Made by a program: the position numbers and the translations under genes. Below the pieces are notes generated by a model, which did no database searches, was not told the origin of the DNA, and saw only the letters and a list, made by a program, of their open reading frames with translations. This document shows, one piece after another, positions 1 to 14,077 of a stretch of DNA of 64,000 nucleotides (the stretch's first letter is position 1; each line of letters begins with the position of its first letter). This stretch comes from Siderastrea radians (Eukaryota > Cnidaria > Anthozoa > Scleractinia > Rhizangiidae), in contig OZ024894.1 in the NCBI GenBank assembly GCA_964017195.1, forward strand, positions 28,876,825 to 28,940,824, read 5' to 3'.

Positions 1-3000
1 CCCCCCAAAAAAGGAAAACTAAATTAAGTAGCATATTGTTTCAATATAAACTGTAATAAGTTAACGGTTCGCTGGTTATGGATTTACCAGACGGGTGTAA
101 CATTCTACGCCTTCTGAACATTTGACTAGAGAGTAGAAAGTGGATATAATAAGCCGAAAAGTGTTCTCTTTGTATTGAATAATCAAAGCGGCTGTAACAT
201 CTTCATTTGATATCGTTGTCAATGATAACCTTTTTTAAACTACAATCTCGGACATTTTAAATGGAACACTTAGACCACCTCTTGCCCCCCAATCAAGGAT
301 GGAAAATGGCGCGTTTTTCTCTTCGCGTGACCTTTTTTTTTTGGGGGGGGGGGGGGTGAGTAGGGGGGTTTCTGTTCCAAGTTATTCCGTCCGAGATTGT
401 AGCGTTCCAAGTAATCCAAGGCATAACACATTTGCCCACGTTTAAGCGACATACGCTACATAAACATTCCACATGGGATATTTCTTGCGTGGTGTTCCGA
501 TTGCTAATAATCCGGAAATACTTGTGTGTGAAGACATTGGGGAAAGTACATGTGAAAGTGTTACCTCAACGGGACAAAGAAACGAGGAAACGAAGCGAGG
601 ATGTACGTTAGAAACTATATCAAGCCGGCAGATTCTCTCGAGTTTGATCAGAGAATTGACTCTCATTAACACCAATCTCAAAAGAACATTTTCACAAACA
701 ATATAATATACAAGGCAAATTAAATAATATGCCCTTGTATGTCCTTGTTTTCCCCTTACCTTACACAAAAGCAAAATGTATTTCATTATAGACTCCTTAT
801 TATCACAGTGAGGTCATGAAGTCATATTTTCACTTTCAAATTCTTTTCTCTTTTCAATCTACTAAGGCCTGGCTGAGGGTCTGGAGTGTCGTAACCTCAT
901 CCTTTCTGCTTCGCAGTTATCCTGCGTTTATGCAACCGATTTCATGCATGCTTTGCCGTCTAATTTTTATTGATCAACTACTCCGGTGGCACCGGACCTG
1001 TGAGTCAAAGACGCGAGATTTCTTCATACCGATCGTTTCACGGATCGTAGCCAGTCGCATGATTACAACGATGGTAGCACAGTTGTGTTCGTTTTAATCG
1101 GACGTTATCTAAAACAGTGCATGCTATTTGTACCAATTTATATCAACGCAAATCAACAATTGTGCGTCAACCATCAAAACTCTTAATATGATATTGCTAC
1201 TTACGAACTTTTCTGAAACTGTTTCTCTGTACCGGGACATTTCATTCTTCGACGTCTTCATGATTTTTGCATTTAAAGCGGTAGGTTCCCGTCGCCTTCT
1301 TTTCGGGAATTGAATGATGAAAACGATATGATTCTCTATTTGCATAATGATACAGACACTTGTCGCGTTGAAATGATGCTCTTTAAGCTGACTAAAAATA
1401 GATAAACAACAACTTGCTATATTCTATATGATATACCGTACACTGTTAATTCAGAAAGGTAATTTCACAATGGCAATTGCTCTAAATCTAATCTCACCCA
1501 CTCAGTATAACCGGAAAATCACACCATGCAGATCGCTTTTAACATAACAAAGAGAAAGTAAAACATTGCTAAGAGAAGATAATAAAATAACCTTACGATT
1601 GATTCACAACATCATTTAGTTCGCGTAACATATTTGCAGAGGACCCAAAGAACTTGCCGATAAAATAAATATCAAATCTAGATTGTTAGATATATTTACA
1701 CAAGAGTAATAAACCCTCAAACCTTATCATCGAATATTTGCTGTTATGACATGTATATCTTCGAATATCTCGAAAGCAAAATTACCTGTGCTTCTCTTGC
1801 TTTTTCCATAAATACACTAGATCAAAATATCGGTTCTTTTCGGCTCTTGATATGGTGTAGCTCTGTTTCCCGCGAACGTGCGGAGCGCGTTTATACAGGA
1901 AAATTAATTCAAAATGTAAACTTTGCAAACCTGTTGGAAACCGCAGAATTTGCACAAGATTGAACTAAGCGGATTGTTCGGTTCGGTCAGTTAAATATCC
2001 GACGATCATTCTTGAAATACTCAACACGATCAATCACCAATATATGCCCACTTCCGAGAGATGCGCCCTCCGATACAAATTTGGAAACTGCCGAATCATC
2101 GGGTATTAACAGATAGAATTAGAGATAATTTACGCTCTCTCAATCCATTTTCCCACGTGCAATTTCTTAATCATGAGTCATTTTCTAAAGATTTGGGAAC
2201 CAAAAATTCTCGCGGGGGTTGTGTGTAAAAAAATTCCACACTCACCGGAAACCCACGAAGTTGGCCTTCAACCTCGGGTTCATTTCTTATGACCGCGACG
2301 TAAATTGAGACGCCAAACTCGCTGGTGTGTGGAACCACACGACTTTCACCCCTCGTTTCCTTAAAAGTGTTTATAAAGCGCAAATTAACGGACAAGTGTT
2401 CTGCACATTTAACTAAAATAAGTAAAAAACAGAACACTTCCACAGGAAAAGGGAAAGTACTGCTCAGTAGCTTCCAGTCATACTGTATGATTTCATACAT
2501 AGACTTGCGAGTTCGGAACCTTGTTACAACATAATTATATATAAAACTGCACCAAAGGTAACTTCTCACTTTGCGTTTATTTAAACGGTCACACTTAAGG
2601 ATATTTTTGCACAGACTCAGAGGTAGAACTATTACCTTGAACAGGATAGTAAACAGTATAACGAGAACATTTTGCTTATTATAACGTTCACTTGACTAGC
2701 CACGCTAAAGAACTTGATCTGGTAAAGAATACGTGCTCTAGGGTAAAAAAAAAGGTTGTTGAAAAGCAAGGAACTTATGTTAGCCAAGAAAGATTACAGA
2801 ACAAATCTTGGCTTAAAGAATCTGTCTGATTAGTGTCAATCACAAAACCCACGCTTTGTAAATGGTGTCCAAAGGGGTTCACTATATTTTATGGTTGATA
2901 TCAATTCAACCTGAACCACTTTATAGGTGTGTACTCGACCGTTTAATCACGTACACATTCATTCGGTATAGGAACTGAGCATTATTTTCTTATCTGAAAA

Positions 3001-6000
3001 GCCTCGTTATCTGTAGTATTGGCCATGGAACACCGATTATGGTTACACGTGTACTAAAACAAACTTTGCTACATTAATTAACACACTCGTGGAACCTCTG
3101 TTTTTTTTTAACTTTCTACAAGAGCGGGTGTGTTTTTTCTGCACGCGCTAGGAGTTTATCTGGAGGATTAAGGGTTACCAATTTCGCCGCAACAAGCAGT
3201 CGTTTCCGTGACTTTATAGCAAAAACTTTGAAGGACTCTGGTCATTCTGGGCTCAGAGAAGAGTGGGTTCGGATGTGACGTCCCGGTAGCTTTTGAGTTA
3301 TTAGCCCCTCTGAATTGTTTCAGTCTTGAACAATTTTCATCACAGGAAAGTGATACCCGAAAGAGTTTCGTTTGAATGATCACACTAATTACGGGTCCGC
3401 GTTCCCTAGAGTTTGAAGCACCGCAGCCAAAAACAAAAATGCTGATATCAGTCGACTCATAAACACTTTGCAAAAGATGAAACCACTGAAAGAAGGCGAG
3501 GGTCAATCAAAACATAAGGTTGACGGGAACCGAGATGAGGGCAGTATTATAAACTTGCATTATCAGGAAAACAAGTTCGGGATAAGTCTTTTGATCACGC
3601 GCGCGATGGTGAGACAAGACAAAAAGCTTTGCTATTGTTAGACGTTAGGACGCGCGTTTGGACCTAAACGCTATGAAAACACGCCGTCAGCAGTTATACC
3701 AAAGGCATTCCACACAGGATTTAGAACCAGATTAAATATACGATTTGTCTTTAAATATGTACTGTAGCAAGGCAGTCACGAATTGAATCAGTAATAATAG
3801 GTACATCGCTACCACCTCTACCCAAACAAATATCGAAGGTAGCTTACCTATTTGAACGCCTACCGCCGGAATTAAAATGATGATATTGCAAACTAAATAT
3901 ATGGTCCGATGCAGGCACAAGTACAGGCGGAAATAGTGCAATAATTGAAAAGAAGGGCCCCAAATTTCGTGTAGCTTTTCAAGTTCCAAACTCCAAACGA
4001 ACGAAAAAAAATATCCAAAAGATATTTTTGCGACTTGTTAAAAATCAGGTGAAGTATGAAAATGCACACTAAGACAAACGACAATCATATTTCCAGCACA
4101 CACACAAAAAAAAAATCTGAAATTCTCCGGCTGTATATTCTCCATACGCTATGCGTTACATCCGGTTTGTGCCGAAACCAAGTCAACTTTTAGAATAATT
4201 ACTTTGAGATTTAAAGCTTATAGTCCTAATTTTCGTAATTAACTGATTAAAATGTTTAATTTTACATATAATCTCCTTAATGAGAAACTCTTAGTGACAA
4301 AACCCGTGGTAATCAACAGTCTTTGCATTTCCCATCTTTCTAGCTCACTAGACGGCTAACATTTGGAAGAAAAAGACAAAAAAAGCTTTACTTTACTCCA
4401 TAGCAATACAGTTTGTGATGAATAAATAACAACATATGAAACAACTTTTAAGTGTTATATTTCAAAAAAATATATATACACTGTATATAATATTCACATC
4501 TAAAACCCCACGAACGGTGTACTTTTCTGCTAGCATAGATTATTGCTCGCGTGATGTACTCATCCTTGGAACATATGGCTGTCAAAGCTGGCGGAAGAAG
4601 TATTTCAATACCAAACATACTAAGATAGAACGATTGCGGTAAAATTAGCTAGAATTTCAATTTTGAAGCTTGTATCGTTTAAGTGCATTCAAGTTGAATA
4701 TTGGACCTCGCAATTTTGTAAGAAAAAAGTGGAGGACATTATTCCTTTCCCCTTTGGGCACTTTTTTTTCATCTTCCGGTCTCATGTTTTCGAACGTTCA
4801 ATCTTCTCCCTCCTCGGAGATTACCCAAACTACGTGATGAAGGAAAAATTGAGCTGTCTCTCCACAAAAGAAACAACTGATATTATACGAATCTTAGAAA
4901 TAGCGAATTACACTATTTATGAATGCAGAAGCAATCTCCATCCTACTAAACAATAAATCACTTTGCAACTGGGATCTCGATAAAACCCAACTTCAGTCAC
5001 GAAAAGAAAGATAAAGGTTTTTTTTAAACTCCAACAATTACTAAGCTTATATTTTGGTTACATGGGATTATATCATCCAAGTTGTTTTTGTTTCTGTGGT
5101 TTCAAAAGTGGTTTTATCTCTAGGGCAGAATGCTCTTTGTGTCCGGCCATTCTCTTTTCTGCAGGGGTGGAACAAGTTAAGCACAAGCCTAGACACATAG
5201 ATCGTCCTATCTTTGTCGCAATCGAGCTCATCAAATATTTTCAATTGATACTGTAAGCACTGACCTATACACATATGCATGCGATTGAATTCTAGGATAC
5301 CAAATTCTTTTAATAGTTGGGAACTTGCCTGTGTTTGTTTTATTTATTTTTCTTTTCTTAGCAGATTCTTCGATGGAGTTTCTCATATTTACGTTTTATC
5401 TCCACTGGACACAATTCATCTGCTACAGTAGTGCGTCATAAAAACATCCGGCTTTGAGCTGGAAAACATCTGTGACACTTCATAAGGCTCTCACCTTAAT
5501 CGCGGGACTTAACTTGGGACTTAACTGCCAACCATATTATTAAAAGAGACAAGAGACAAGTAACTGTGATTTCAACTGGCATGCCCTTGCAATTTCTCAC
5601 ACATGGTCCTACGCTATGATGCTTTCATGTGCTTACACGGCGTACGTACATAATAAAATGAACGTGACCTGTATACATAATCGTTTTGTTCCATGCAAGC
5701 CGTTAAGTCCTCAATTCTAAAGAGATGTCATTTAGAAACAATACGATTAAGTTCACGAGTGCGGTAATAATGAAGCCTGTAACGCCAATATAATACGCAA
5801 AAAGATAAAGGATTAAGAAGAAAAAGAAAATTAGACAAAGAGGGAGGGGTGTTCATGCAAATATTGGCTTAATGAAGTCGCAAAACCGAAACATTGTACT
5901 CCGGACGCTTTACTGTGAGTTCTGGATTTGATTGCAGCGATTAATTTGATAAAAAAAAGGGAAAAGGGAAGAAAACTCGGTTAACCTGACATTTTTACTA

Positions 6001-6346
6001 GCTGTTTACAGGATTTCGTGTTTATTATGTGTGGAAAGGCGCTCTTGAAAATGGCTCTATCGAGCTTTTTTGGGGGGCGGGGGCGGGGGGGAAGCTTTAG
6101 TACACAGAGCAAGCTACTTAAGCCGGCCTCGATAAGAATCTCGTCTTTGTCAATTAAAGCGGATTTTAAGCTCATAAGGGAACGAAATTACCAAAGAAAC
6201 TGGTGCTGGATAAAATTGATCTTCCCAGACCTACTGAAGAACATCAACCAACTTTTTACGGTCAGTTTCTGAATTGAGTGCAACACTACACATCTCGAAC
6301 CGAAAATAATCTGATATTGTGTGAAATAACACGTATTAAGAAAGAC
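1..6346. other. Non-coding stretch, no gene recognised
   Basis: No reading frame here shows a recognisable domain, and none is flanked by convincing splice sites. Visible are a G homopolymer near 340-355 and a G-rich patch at 6070-6090. A diverged piece near 2440-2640 resembles the dispersed unit described at 10,965-11,410. Confidence 0.6.
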
Positions 6347-6882
6347 TGAATAAGACCTACAGTAGAACAATATCAGCAGAGGACCGCAAACGAAAATGCT
6401 GCACGTGTACGTAGGATCTAGTAAACCAGACCTAATCAACCAAAGAAATACTCAAATGACAAACAAAGCAGCAAGGCTGATCTGACTACGTAGAAAGATT
6501 TGACTCTGCAAGACATCAACACGACACCAATAGAACTTTAACAAAGCAGGGTTGCAGCCGTAGACAGCTGTTTCGCTCTTCTTAGAGCTCATCAGTACGG
6601 CATAGCAAGATGGCGAAAATGCCGTAAAAATACCCGTGCACTTTGTTAAAAGCCCTAAACGAGGACGCACGCCCACCAAATCACGCCATCTCTCGACCTT
6701 TCCGAGACACGTGATGGCGTGATTTGGTGGGCGTGCGTCCTCGTTTAGGGCTTTTGCTGTCTACGACTGCAACCCTGCTTTGTTAAAGTTCTATTGGTGT
6801 CGTGTCGATGTCTTGCAGAGTCAAATCTTTCTACGTAGTCAGATCAGCCTTGCTGCTTTGTTTGTCATTTGAATAAGACCTA
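6347..6882. repeat. Large near-perfect inverted repeat (hairpin) between 13-bp direct repeats
   Basis: The outer arms, 6452-6570 and 6757-6872, are reverse complements over about 116 bp with only two mismatches seen. The inner arms, about 6650-6691 and 6713-6755, are a perfect inverted repeat of about 42 bp around a centre of roughly 21 bp. The left arm holds an extra 80 bp (6571-6650) that is missing from the right arm, so the right arm looks like an inverted copy with an internal deletion. The direct repeat TGAATAAGACCTA flanks the structure at 6347-6359 and 6870-6882. A transcript would fold into a long double-stranded RNA. Whether this is a fold-back element or a young inverted duplication cannot be told from one copy. 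Confidence 0.85.
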
Positions 6883-9420
6883 GAATGCCGATAGTTTTGA
6901 AATGGGGTCTTTTTCCGATTAGGGCTATAATTTTCCCTAGCGCAATAGGAGAATTGCTTGATTCAAACTAAAATGGGATTTATGTCCATTGCAGGGTAAC
7001 CCCCAGCAGTTTGTTTGCATACCTATTAATCTGCGTAAAGAGAGCTCGCCATATTGACAACACACCGTGACGGCAGAGATCCTACGGTCCTTTAGTCTAA
7101 AGTCCAGTCCAACGTTGGGTGTTTACTATCGACTATGCCCTTGTCAGCGCGAATTCAACGTAAATGATTGATGAACCTCTTTATCAGCTGAATTGGCTTG
7201 TGATTTTGTTTTATGTCGACGATGGTTTTGACCCCCTTGTCGTATGAATTGTTTCTTTTAAAAAGATTTCGCCTTGAAGGATGTTTGCCCATCTGGATTA
7301 GACGTTCCTTCTAGAGAATCTGCTAACAGCCACCGGCACAATTAACAGGATTTGTTGCCAAGAGATAAATATAAACTCCTTACTTCATAAGATCCTCCAA
7401 ACACAGTACATCATTTGCAAATTTGAAAAATTTACGCGTGAAGAAAACCGAAAACAAACCGCACCACAGGAACTGGGTTTAGCCGCCTTAACAGCTTTCA
7501 TTTCATCCGCAAGATTTAAAATCTAGAACCGCCTTGTACGGCTTAATACTCAACTCCACAGAAAAGTACTGCTCAGAGGTGTTTTAAACTGTCGCACTTA
7601 AGTATTTCATCCCCAGACTCAAAAATAAGAACCACAAGAAAGTTCTTCTCAATAGCTATCACATTTTAGGATTTCATCCACAGACTCAAAACTTAGAACT
7701 GCATAACATGTCCTAAGTTTTCCCGCCGTGGGATTAAAAAGCCGGGTTAATCCTCAGCCGAAACTAACACATTATGCAATAATAAGCCGCTAGACGAACT
7801 TGATGTATTTCACGGCTCTTTTGCGATCGAGAACGCAACTTTCTTCTAATTGTCGAATCCTCAAGAAGACACTTATAGGTTTTAACCAGTTTTCGAATTT
7901 CTTAGGGAAGTTGCAACTGCAAAATTGAGCACGTTTGTTGCTCTCATTTTTGCTGCTTTCGAAGATTTTCTTCTTTCTGAATGTCCTTATCAATGTCGCA
8001 TGACCTTTTGATCATAATCGTTTTCTAATCGAAACATCAGCCGATATGTTTACACACCATTAATAATAACATTTAAAATGCATTTAGATAAAGAAAGTTA
8101 TGGGATATCACGATACCTTGAGCAGGCTGATCGCTGTGTTGTAATGGCAGAGTTCATAGCCATGCCAAATGCCACATATCGTGTTGAATAAAACGCCCCC
8201 GTTACCGGATATGATCTGATTTAGTTTACCGTAACATGAAAGAATATTAAATTCTTATGCTAATATCAAACAAACGCCGTTGTTAATGCCTTGGCGTTCA
8301 AGATTCCAGTCTAACGACGCTTTTTCAAGCACTGTTGTTTTTGTCAAGAAACCGCAAAATATTTTCGGCCCACAGCGTATTGTCCTCTTGAACAATATAA
8401 CGAGAACAGATAATGGCCTAAGGGGATGTGGAAAATACGGCATGTCATTGATCGGGCATGTGCTCGCTTCCCGTTTATTGTAAACGTTTGTCTGCGCTGT
8501 ATCTGCAGCTTTATCTTATCGCGTTAATGTACACAATGGATTCTCAATGGAAGAACCAAGAAAAGGCATCTTAATTGTGCGTTTGAGGATTAAAACTTAG
8601 TAGAAGGTTGGTTTTTTAAAGCATCGAGATTTTAACTGTAAACGAGTGACAAGCCATGCGTGCGAATTTCTTTGTTTCCCGATTGTTAGTAGTAACAAAA
8701 CGCGCAAAAGCGTGTGCGACTTTGACGCAGTATCGCGCCTGACATACACTTACCTCAATGAAAAGTGCAATCCAGTCTCATAAAAGAACGATTTTGACAA
8801 TCTCTTTCACAGACAGCGGTAACAGTTACTAGTCTTAATATAGTTAGACGAGGGAATCACCCCCTCGTAGAGTCAAGAACACCGGGGCCTCAATAAATCA
8901 GAATGATGACAGATTTCTGTTGAAATGCGTCGCACCAGGACTATCAACGCGTCCTGTCAAAGCCCTTTTGTATTGTATTGAAGGCTATCTTTTGTTGGCG
9001 TAAATTAGATCAATTAGCACATAAATCAAGGTGTGAGAAAAGAGATCGAATAACGACGGCTTATAGACGCTCCTGCTCAGTTTATACATGTATTTGTTTT
9101 GGTTAAGTTTAGATCGCTTATCTGATATCAAGTAGCCACCCACGGGTTGCAAAATGCAACATTCTTAAAACTCTAAAAAGAAAAAGAAAAAAAATTCTGA
9201 ACAATAGACACCGTATAAATATTTGCGCATTGACGCAATGAGTGCTACTGATTATTAAAATCTTATTTCCTTTCATTTCCTTTTAGGTTCACTTCTAATT
9301 GTAACTAATATTCAATCAATCGATCAATCTCTCACTAACTCAGTGTACGTCATCAAGTTTATAGTCCTAGTCCATTTGAAAGTGTCAAAAACTGCCTTTT
9401 TTTTCTGAGACCATGAGTGC
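6883..9420. other. Non-coding stretch with one dispersed-repeat fragment
   Basis: No supported gene. Around 7560-7700 two tandem segments contain 'atttcatccacagactcaaaa', the reverse complement of the dispersed unit seen again at 10,965-11,410. Confidence 0.55.
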
Positions 9421-9422
9421 AA

Positions 9423-9467
<45 letters not shown>
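9423..9467 (+). repeat. (AAT)n microsatellite
   Basis: About 15 uninterrupted AAT triplets, followed by AT-rich sequence. It lies about 0.4 kb upstream of the SINE and may be the worn tail of an older retroelement. Confidence 0.9.
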
Positions 9468-9868
9468 TACGGTTGCTATAAAAAGAATAATAATTAATAA
9501 TTATTTAATAATCTATATAGTGTTATTTACATACGCTAATCAGTAGCGCTGATCAAAGAAGTAACATCTAATGATTTTAAATTCCGTTTTAAATCACGAG
9601 ATTTGCGATTTCGACCAAGAAAAGCAGTGGAGTCATTTTACGTCAAAAGTTGAAGAAAAAAAACCAATAGTGTCAATAGTGTCTTCCCAGAAACTGGCAA
9701 AGTACTCTGTATGTAAACGTGATAATGGAGTGACGACTGGAGAAAATGTGTTAAAAGAGGTTGATCCATTATCACGTTTACATTTATCATTTGACGTTAC
9801 GAGCCTGTAGTAAAAGCAGGCCTATGTCACATATGAACCTAGTTGTATGGCCTTGCTCACCACGAGTA

Positions 9869-9958
9869 CCCCATAGCTCAGTGGTTAGAGCATCCAACCG
9901 GCATCTGGAAGGTCATGGGTTCGACTCCCGTTGGGAGGACTCAGATTTTTTTTTTTGA
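9869..9958 (+). mobile_element. tRNA-derived SINE head
   Basis: A tRNA-like stretch carries an A-box-like TAGCTCAGTGGTTAGAGC and a B-box-like GGGTTCGACTCCC, followed by CTCAGA and a T run. The same order, including 'ggtcatgggttcga' and the CTCAGATTTTTT continuation, recurs on the minus strand at 36,706-36,800, so this is a dispersed family and not a single tRNA gene. The acceptor stem is not complementary enough for a functional tRNA. The upstream 'catatgaacct...gctcaccacgag' also matches the second copy, so the unit probably begins near 9820. Confidence 0.8.
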
Positions 9959-9959
9959 G

Positions 9960-10960
9960 TAATCATTACTCTGTATGTACAACTCATTTGTCAGCCTTTT
10001 AAATTGACAGAAAATTTGTTACGACTACCCTTGCTCGACTGCTTAATACGATTATTATTAAGCCATTCAGTACTTTAAGTACCTGCTTGCGAACCGAGGG
10101 GCAACTTGACAATCAGTTACGAGGTGTGCCTTGTCGTAATTTGTTCGCCTCTTTACATCAGATAGCCTGAGTCTACCCTATAACGGTTATATTGCAAATC
10201 TGAAACGAAGCACTTTTAGCCCACCTAGCACCCATTTTTCACATACTGACTGGTGAAATAAAACCTTGGACTTACCTTTTTAGAAAATTGCAGGCTTTAA
10301 AAATGAGAATACTTTAAAAACGTGCCCTCCTTCGTCGACTCAACTTGTCACCTGAGTGTTTCATCTGAGCTTTCAGGCGGACGACCTTGGAACTAAAACG
10401 AAGTTATTTTCCTGTTTGAGCAAGCCCTCGTGTTCATAGGAAAACATTTCCTGGGGGAACGTATTCGGTTACAGTTTTGCTTTTTGTTTCCGTTCTCGCT
10501 GTCCTTTATTAATTAGACGTCGGAGATTCGTGTTTACAGATAAGGAAAAAAAATGCGTCACTTTTATTTTGAGAGTTGATCATTTTGTCGCGGCGAATTT
10601 TAAGAACGAACACAAAAGTTCTCAAAAATCATTTTCTATTGTATTTGCGACAGATAAAATCTTAGATTGAGATATCATCTCGAGCACTTGCCGACCTGTA
10701 TAGCATTTCAGTATCCAAAAATAGAGATGCGTTTTCGCATGACTTGTTACACTAATCACTCGATAAATTCGCGGGAAGTTCAAACCCCCTTTCGGTTCCG
10801 ACCGCGATCAAACCCACACAAAGCCGAATATAATATCTTTAGACCGGAAGAGAGTTTTGTTCATGTTTGGCCTTAATCTAGAACATGCATTAACATGCTT
10901 CTTCTTTTTACTGTCTCCTTTTTGATAGCATAACAAAAATTGTAAACCTGCTGATTGATT
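9960..10960. other. Non-coding stretch, nothing recognised
   Basis: AT-rich sequence with only short chance reading frames. No domain, tandem repeat or clear terminal inverted repeat is visible. Confidence 0.5.
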
Positions 10961-10964
10961 CTCA

Positions 10965-11410
10965 CTTTGGAACACCAAAACGAAAGCTGTCGAGTAGCAT
11001 TTTTGTACTAAAGCTGTTGTTATACCGTACAGTACAAGGTGATTCCAAGTTTTGATTCTGTGAATGAAATCCTATTAGTGCGACCATTAAAATGAAACGC
11101 CTATTGGGAGCTTTATTTCTTTTTGATACTGTTGACGTATAATGGTGTAGAAGGCCGTTCTTACTTATGACTCTTTGAATAAAATCCTTAAGTGTGACCA
11201 AAGGCAAGCAGGTAGCAGTATTTCCTATGGTGCTGTTTATTATGTTGTTCAAGGTGGTGCTCTCTTTTTACGCTGTGGATAGAAGCCTTTGTGTGGCCAT
11301 TGAAAGGAAAGTTATTCACGCGGGGCTATTTGCTGCTGGTGCTGTCTGTTTTAGCTTTTGATTCTGTGGATGAAATCCTCAAGTGCGGACAATTCAAATC
11401 ATTGAAAACT
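10965..11410 (+). repeat. Degenerate tandem repeat, unit about 115-130 bp
   Basis: The phrase 'tgattctgtggatgaaatcc' followed by 'aagtgcgacca' recurs in diverged form near 11,055, 11,170 and 11,360. Related single units appear near 2450-2650, 7600-7700, 12,400-12,470, 14,100-14,150 and 52,420. It is a dispersed, locally tandem non-coding repeat of unknown origin. Confidence 0.6.
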
Positions 11411-11419
11411 ATTAATAGA

Positions 11420-13160
11420 GTAGTCACCGGTCTATGAAGTGATGTCTCATTTATATGCTGCAGACGATCATTATTTTTTCAAGCGAAACGTCAATAATGT
11501 TGTGAAATTTGAACTTAGGGGCCTCGAGAATGCGGTAAATCATGAAAGGGTCACAAATTCTCGTGATCTGATCGTGTTTGTCTGCGTCAGGGACACGTGA
11601 CGTTAAGAGCAAAGTAGCTGGTGATTACTTTTGCGTCTATTCTAACTAATCCTCACTTGACCTAAGCTAGCACAGTCAAGAACCCAGTAAACATAAAGTT
11701 GGCATTAAATGAAAAGAACTCTTAACTTCCCAATTTCCTTATAATTACTTTCCTGTATATGTCAGCGTAAATAGAGAGGACGGTGGCCGATACGCGATGC
11801 GAATCCCGGATTGAAGCGGTTACCTAATTGATTTCTCAGCATTGCGTTGTAATAATGAATAATTATCACTCCTCCTACCTTTAAATAGCTGTCGTTTTCT
11901 GCTATGACTGTACCTTGTAATGCGCGTGTTAACAGAACGGAAAAGGAAATCTTGAAAATTGTTTGTCTATTATTCAGTGCACACATAAACGGAACCGGAA
12001 ACTCTCTGTAAGTCGCGGTTTGCCGCTAGCGGATTTTGTTTTTTTGTTCGATAACACCCATTAGAGTGCAATTCAGACGGAGTTCGCCTTCATACCTGAA
12101 TATCCTTAGAGCGCCTTCTATCTTGTTCACTTGGCCTCAAAAAGCTCCCTTGAATCTTCAACACCTGTCAGTAGTAGATCGGTGCGATTAATCCTGAAAT
12201 TTCCGCCCCTCCGAGTTTTATGTTCTGATCATGACTTATGTCGGCCCAAACTGGAGGGAAATCGATCTTACTAGAAGCTCGTGACGGGCTCCTGATTCTT
12301 CCAGTACTCAAGGCCAAGTTGGAAAACGTGAAAAAAAAATTCAAAGTTCACTTTAAAAATCCATTAATAAATATGATTGCGTCACAGGAAAGGATGGCTC
12401 AGTAGCTTTAATTCCCTTTGTTCCATGCTAACAGTTTTAGTTCACATTTTAGTGTGACCCTCTAGAGCTCGCAAGTGCTGGCTACCGGACTGACCGCAAT
12501 TACTCACAGGGTTAATTCGTGGGGGAAAAGGGTTAATTGCTGAACAGGCGTGGGAATGAGCTCTTTGCCAAAATCCCACAATCGAAATCAATTGGTTCTG
12601 ACACCTGACTGATCATTTCCAATTTTTGCCTGCGAACATTTCATACAAGAAACGCACTTAAAGATAAGGGGCGAGATTAGACTTAGGTTTGCCACGTTAT
12701 GCGGGGTCTCCGGCGTAGCTCGTCCGTATAAGTTAAGATGGGCAAAAACGGATTATAGATCAACCAGCTTATTTGTGCCAGTTCAAGTCCGAAACAAGCC
12801 ATGCCAGTAGTACATCTAGACGCATCATCTGTCTTGTTGCCGACACACCCCCCTCCCCCATTTTGATATTTTTGTAGGAAGAACTTGGAAACCTTTAACC
12901 AGACGAACTAGAAAATGTTCCTTGCCTAAAACTTCCCGGACCGACGGATAATTTTTTCGTGTCGAATATGAAAAGCTAGGCTCATATCAACTAAGCTATA
13001 CAAGCGGGAGGGGGGGGGGGGTGGGCGATGAACCCCAGGCATTAGTGTTAGAGGTGTATGACAAAATCTTCAGTAAAGTGTGAATATTCATTTAATGAAA
13101 GTCGACGAAGAGAAGACTGGTGGTCCTATAAAACCCCGTTTGCTTGGCTTCAGTCCGTGA
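11420..13160. other. Non-coding stretch, nothing recognised
   Basis: No supported exon. A G homopolymer lies near 13,007-13,021 and a C run near 12,848-12,858. Confidence 0.5.
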
Positions 13161-13364
13161 TGAAGTTTGTTAGTGGTTTTTTCATATTACATCTGTTATC
13201 AAAATGAAACCTTGGCAGTTAACTGCGAGTTTGTTTTTGAACTTGGGTTATTCTTGGAAGTGAATAAAAGTAAACCAAATTCGTCAGGCTTATCAGTGTC
13301 TAACGTCGTCGGTTTCTGTGCGTTACCGCAGACTGGCCCCGTTTGGTTTAGCGCCTGCATAGAA

Positions 13365-13455
13365 GGCGTTTAATAAGTCAGGCACGGAGCGCGAGACGAA
13401 AATTATTATATATTTTTTCTGTCTCACACTCCTCGCCCGGCTAAATAAACGCCTG
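13365..13455. repeat. Imperfect hairpin with GGCGTTTA...TAAACGCC ends
   Basis: The left arm (GGCGTTTAATAAGTCAGGCACGGAG...) pairs imperfectly with the right arm ending GGCTAAATAAACGCC across an AT-rich loop. Length and shape suit the terminal hairpin of a DNA transposon, but I did not find target duplications. Confidence 0.45.
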
Positions 13456-14077
13456 TTATGGAGGCTACGTTTTGATTAGGCTCGATTTCCGCCGCTCTCT
13501 CGAGTCCGGTCTTTGTTCCTCCCCGAGAAGAGACTCTTCGATGGAGGAGCGCGGGCTCATTTCTCGAACAGCGGCTGGTAATCGAGCCTTCGTTTTCATT
13601 GGAACGAGGGGTGTTGATCACGACAAATGAGTGGGAGCAGGTCATAAGATCGTCTCGCCCAAGCCGGATCGATGAACTACAGCATCAATTTGGACGTGAT
13701 TGTATGTTCTATTTGTATTCTAGAAAAAAGTGAAAGGTTCAAAAGCAAATCATATTTTATTATCACGCCTTGGCCAATTCATTCAAACTACCATTTTAGC
13801 CTTTTGGAAGGTGTAGTCACCAATCTTGAAACAAATGCAATCCGTTACGGCATATAATATAGATGTATATCTCCCAAGACACAATTCTTTTCATTCATTA
13901 AAAGGTGCAAATACCAGACCTTGACTTTTAAAAAATGCGCAGTCTAACAACCAATTTGAGAACACGATTGGAAGTTTATGTGTCAAATGGCTTGAGTCTT
14001 GTAATCACCATTGTAATGCTGATGAAATAAGTGTGACCATTCGGGGCTCTTAATTTTGCTGTGATACTGTGACTGAT

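Noticed and set aside
9869..9942. Functional tRNA gene
   Set aside because: A second copy with the same non-tRNA 3' extension exists at 36.7 kb, and acceptor pairing is weak.
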